A stretch of 47,074 nt of DNA from Porogramme epimiltina (lineage: Eukaryota; Basidiomycota; Agaricomycetes; Polyporales; Polyporaceae), in contig FTLJ01000271.1 of the NCBI GenBank assembly GCA_900155495.1, positions 1 to 47,074 on the forward strand, in the 5' to 3' direction. The notes below the pieces were generated by a model that did not search any database, was not told where the DNA came from, and was given only the letters and a program-made list of their open reading frames with translations. Both the position numbers and the translations under genes were made by a program. Positions within the stretch are counted from its first letter, which is position 1, and each line of letters begins with the position of its first letter. Shown one piece after another: positions 43,872-47,074 of the stretch.

Positions 43872-46044
43872 ATGTGGCTGCTTCGCACAGATCGCGCGGA
43901 GCTGTATTTTTTCACTTCTCATTGACGGGGGTTATGCCATTCTGTCGCACACCTGGAGCACCGACGAGTCTACCTTCCAAGATCTCCAGGCCCTGAAGAC
44001 TCAATGCCAGATCACAGGTCAAAACCCGCGCGATGTAGTGCCGTCCAAAGTTCGAAACTCCTGCGTTGTAGCGGAGAGTCACGGCTTTCGATGGATATGG
44101 ATCGACACTTGTTGCATAGACAAGACTAGCAGTACAGAACTCTCCGAGGCGATCAACTCCATGTTCCGGTGGTACGCAGAATCCGAGATATGCTACGCTT
44201 TCCTCGCAGACATCCCGTCAGACACAGTCCCTAGCGCTCCAAAGTCCCCCTTCCGTAAATCGCGATGGCACATCCGCGGCTGGACGCTACAGGAGCTCAT
44301 TGCACCCACCAACGTCATTTTCTTTTCATGCAACTGGATCGAGATTGGTAGCAAGACTAGTATGGCGCAGCTCCTCGCTGAAGTCACCGGTGTCCCGCAG
44401 CAAGTGCTGATTCACGAGGTGGAATTCTCTAGCTGGTCCATCGCGGAGCGCATGTCATGGGCATCAAAGCGGGAGACTACGCGTATAGAAGATGAAGCAT
44501 ATTGTCTCATGGGACTGTTCGACGTCAACATGCCCACGATATATGGGGAAGGCAGACAGGCATTCCGGAGGTTGCAAGAAGAGATCATGAAACGGTCGTT
44601 TGACCCGAGCCTATTCGTCTGGGGCCACTGGGCACCTCGCAACACGATCGCCCCGTCTGTTCCTCAGTCAGATCTTCTTCCCTTGTTCGAATGCTCCGTT
44701 TCAAACTATATCTACTTATTTGCGCCCTCGCCAAATACTTTTGTGGTCCCCAACAACACGGTGGTAGAATTCACCCCTAACTCGGCTGCACCCCTACAAC
44801 CATACCTACCACACCAATGGAAAACACAGGAAAAGGTGAGCATTACCAAATTCTCACCTTTAATTTTGTCTTATATACCTCCTCTCCCTCAGAGATCCCC
44901 TTTCTTTCACAAGCGCAAGCGGAAAGGTCCTTTTGGTACCACCGAACTCCCAAGTTATACCGTGACCAGCTACGGAGTCAAATGCCGGTTCCCAGTTGCC
45001 GAGATCGATAATGGATATGCGCTCGCTGTCCTACTTTGCAGTACCTCTGAGGAGCATATCGGCCTCCTTCTTCACCCTTCCAATTCGTCTCTTCAAGATC
45101 CTACGAGGAAGAAGTACCACGTCGGGTATGCTTACTTGCGTGTCGACGGCGCTCCAGGCCTTGTGCGCTTAGCGCCCCTCGGTTCCGATATTCATAATCT
45201 CCGGTTCAACGGAAAAGAGGTGAAAGCGAAGTGGCAGGACATCTACATCGCAGAGGGGCCCCCACCAAACCATAAAGATGACGGTATCAATCTATGTTAC
45301 CCCCTCAATTGCATAACCCCCGATCCTCCATTCCGCATCCCACACTGGTGGATTTGTAGGCTAGCAGCAATTGGGATGGTTGCTCGCCCAATGAGGATGC
45401 ACAGCAAGCCCGTCCATGGTCAACCACTGCTAGCTGTATCGGTATTCAACGATGTGTCGCGCATGGAGGGCCTAGCACTTGTTCTCGGGACGTGCGCAAA
45501 GCAATCCGCTTCCGGCCGCTATGTGCACTGGGCAAATGTCCGTGTGTACCATCGCTCAAACTGGTCCGAGGGGACAGATCTAGAGCACAGCTGTGCAGTC
45601 CATCACGTCAACGCATGGCCTAGACTGACGAAGACATTCGGAGATGCGAAACGCACTGTCCGTCTCTCCTTCAAGCCGTGTCAATTTTCGCCCCAAACAA
45701 CACTCGTAATGCATATCGAGCTTGAGGGAACCGTGTACGCTGCTTACCAGCGTCGTGCAAACACATATATCCCACCACTCACCGGCGCGCCTACTACACA
45801 AGGAGCATTTTCGGAGCTAGTCTCCGTGATGGACATGGGAAATCACAATGAGCCAATCCCTACTCCGCGCTCTAAGCGTCGCGCCAGAAGCTCGACTGCT
45901 TCCCCTCAATCTCATCGGCTGGGAGCAGCACTTGCCCTATATGTGACCCAGGTGTCGCGCTCCTCGCGCTCGCGGAATCGACCCTCGACACATTCTGAGA
46001 ATAGCCCTACTGTAATCAATGGCAATAGCTTTTATGCAATCTGA
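43872..46044 (+). pseudogene. HET-domain gene 8 (HET-8), frameshifted near its start
   Basis: The family start ATG-TGG-CTG-CTT lies at 43872 and reads M-W-L-L-R-T-D-R-A-E-L-Y-F-F-T-S-H before a TGA at 43923. Compared with HET-7, 12 bases between the FFPS codons and the GACGGGGG run are replaced by 4, a net loss of 8 that shifts the frame. In the shifted frame the rest is intact: GYAILSHTW, DTCCIDKTSS, IRGWTLQELIAP (Ile for Thr), DEAYCLMGLFDVNMPTIYGEG, and a C-terminal region with KRKGPFGTTELPSY, CAVHHVNAW and TLVMHIELEG. A 57-base intron (44836-44892, GTGAGC...CTCAG) is phase 0 and free of stops. The first in-frame ATG after the shift lies past the DTCCIDKTSS motif (about 44161), so a product from it would lack the first half of the HET core. 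The last 90 residues are an Arg/Ser-rich tail absent from HET-7. An error in the assembly is the main alternative. Confidence 0.75.
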
Positions 46045-46783
46045 ACGGAGTTTTTTGTGCTCTAATAGCCTCGTTCTACATCAGATGTTGGGGGCAGTAA
46101 ATACTAGTACCTGCCACCGGTTGCCGTGGTGCCTATCGCGTAAAGCGCCCGCAGGGTGCTAGGAGGAGTTACCGCTTTTGGAAGCAGAGTTTCCCATTGT
46201 GAGAGCGCCTCCCTAGTATCTCCTCAACTTCTCGTCGTCTCGTTCTCGGTCATATCGTGCACGTGGTTGCGGATACCTAGCGGTGTATCAATTAACGGGG
46301 GACACAGTGTCCATGTTACAAATATGCTTACTCATTCTCGCCTCTTCATAAAGAAGAATCGTTCTTCGACGCCTCCTAGCTGGTGCGGGCGTACCGGCCG
46401 CGTCCCAGAAACAACGACATCACATTGAGAAGGCATTCGCTCTGGCACTCGGGCAGACGTGAGAGAAATAATAATGGCGTTCTCTACTCACTAAGATCCA
46501 GTATTAGATGCAGGGATATAATAATAATATACGATACAATAACGAGAAGATGCACTGTTAAGTCCGTACTCGTGTCACTACAGGGAATGAGGATGGGGGA
46601 AAAGAAAGTTCGCATCTAAGAGGTAGTCTACTAGATACACAAACGCGGTGTAATGAGTCCAGAAGATATCGAGTACGTAAATGGTTCAGTACATAAAATG
46701 AGCGTGGGTGGCATTAAGGTAAGAAGGATCAGAGACTGAGATCCGAGGATACGATACCCATAAGGATGAACGATCTACGAAGA
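46045..46783. other. Spacer between HET-8 and the second gene X copy
   Basis: 740 bases, twice the matching spacer after HET-7. It includes an AT-rich stretch with repeated AATAAT units at 46510-46545. The part from 46685 belongs to the duplicated segment. No gene is seen. Confidence 0.5.
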
Positions 46784-47074
46784 CTAACCAACAAGCTCGC
46801 CCACAGATGACATCCCCATCTCACCCTCCTCGGAGCCCACGAACGCGTCCCTCAGACGAGACTGAGCCTCCGCCGCTTCCCGCGCATCCTTAGCTTTCTT
46901 CTTCAGCCGCCGAGCCTTCGACGCGAGGTTCGGCCCGCGCACACGACGCACCCGCTGCGGAGCGGGAACTTCCTCAGCCCAGTCCACCCGAGTCTCCGTT
47001 GCGAACGGAGACGTCACCCCACAGACACCAAATGCACTGTACTCGACTCCATATCCTCCCCACATGTAACCATG
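46685..47074. repeat. Segmental duplication, copy B
   Basis: Second copy of the segment at 38849-39235, in the same orientation 7.8 kb away. It runs to the window edge, so its full length is unknown. Confidence 0.9.
46784..47074 (-). CDS. Second copy of gene X, 3' end only (cut by the window)
   Basis: The frame is open from the window edge to a stop at 46784. It matches the last 90 or so residues of gene X nearly residue for residue, including WGGYGVEYSAFGVCGVTSPF, the RVRRVRGPN basic stretch and the ARRLKKKAKDAREAAEAQ helix. Differences are conservative, with one extra residue (MSS for MS) near the end, so this copy is probably under constraint and functional. It converges on HET-8 exactly as the first copy converges on HET-7. 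The rest lies outside the window. Confidence 0.85.
   Translation of the reverse strand, partial: HGYMWGGYGVEYSAFGVCGVTSPFATETRVDWAEEVPAPQRVRRVRGPNLASKARRLKKKAKDAREAAEAQSRLRDAFVGSEEGEMGMSSVGELVG

Noticed and set aside
44038..44040. GTG at 44038 as the start of HET-8
   Set aside because: It lies inside the HET domain at a codon that is Val in the family; nuclear genes rarely start at GTG. The frameshift explains the late start better.

Overview
The window looks like nuclear DNA of a basidiomycete, most likely a mushroom-forming agaricomycete. Introns are short (about 49-69 bases) with GTRNGT-type donors, genes are dense and often multi-exon, coding DNA is GC-rich, and there is a large family of HET-domain proteins of the kind expanded in these fungi. 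This placement is inference from gene structure and family content; no marker gene names the species.

Layout. 1-2.7 kb is a very GC-rich, low-complexity stretch with no convincing gene. 2.9-23.0 kb holds six HET-domain genes, all on the minus strand and head to tail (called HET-1 to HET-6 here). Two plus-strand genes sit among them: a Pro/Ser-rich protein with a C-terminal coiled coil (6.6-8.4 kb) and a small multi-span membrane protein (11.1-12.3 kb). 24.9-36.1 kb is a block of conserved cellular genes: a GNAT-fold acetyltransferase (-), a tRNA-Ala with an intron (-), a PalB/Rim13 (calpain-7-like) cysteine protease of about 19 exons (+), the initiator-tRNA modification enzyme Rit1 (-) and a HAUS3-like coiled-coil protein (-). 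36.6-47.1 kb returns to HET genes: HET-7 (+) converges on a minus-strand membrane-protein gene, here called X. The same pair then recurs as HET-8 (+) and a second X copy cut by the window end.

The HET genes share one plan. The N-terminus is Met-Trp-Leu-Leu/Met. An HET domain follows, with motifs GYAILSH, DTCCIDKTSS, RGWTLQEL and DEAYCL. An intron lies at a constant place, and then comes a poorly known C-terminal region of about 300 residues with a C-x-x-DHI/V-x-x-W signature. In filamentous fungi HET domains trigger cell death after recognition of non-self, so this is a plausible allorecognition locus evolving by birth and death. Several copies carry damage or novelties: HET-5 has GTG where its paralogues have ATG, HET-8 has a frameshifting deletion 50 bases into the gene, HET-6 has a long Ser/Thr/Pro-rich insertion and altered motifs, and HET-7 needs a weak splice donor.

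The most novel element is gene X. It encodes an N-terminal multi-span membrane region followed by three tandemly duplicated exons with identical intron phases, and it is duplicated together with its convergent HET partner. No function can be assigned to X from sequence alone. Exon borders were read by eye from splice motifs and reading-frame agreement.
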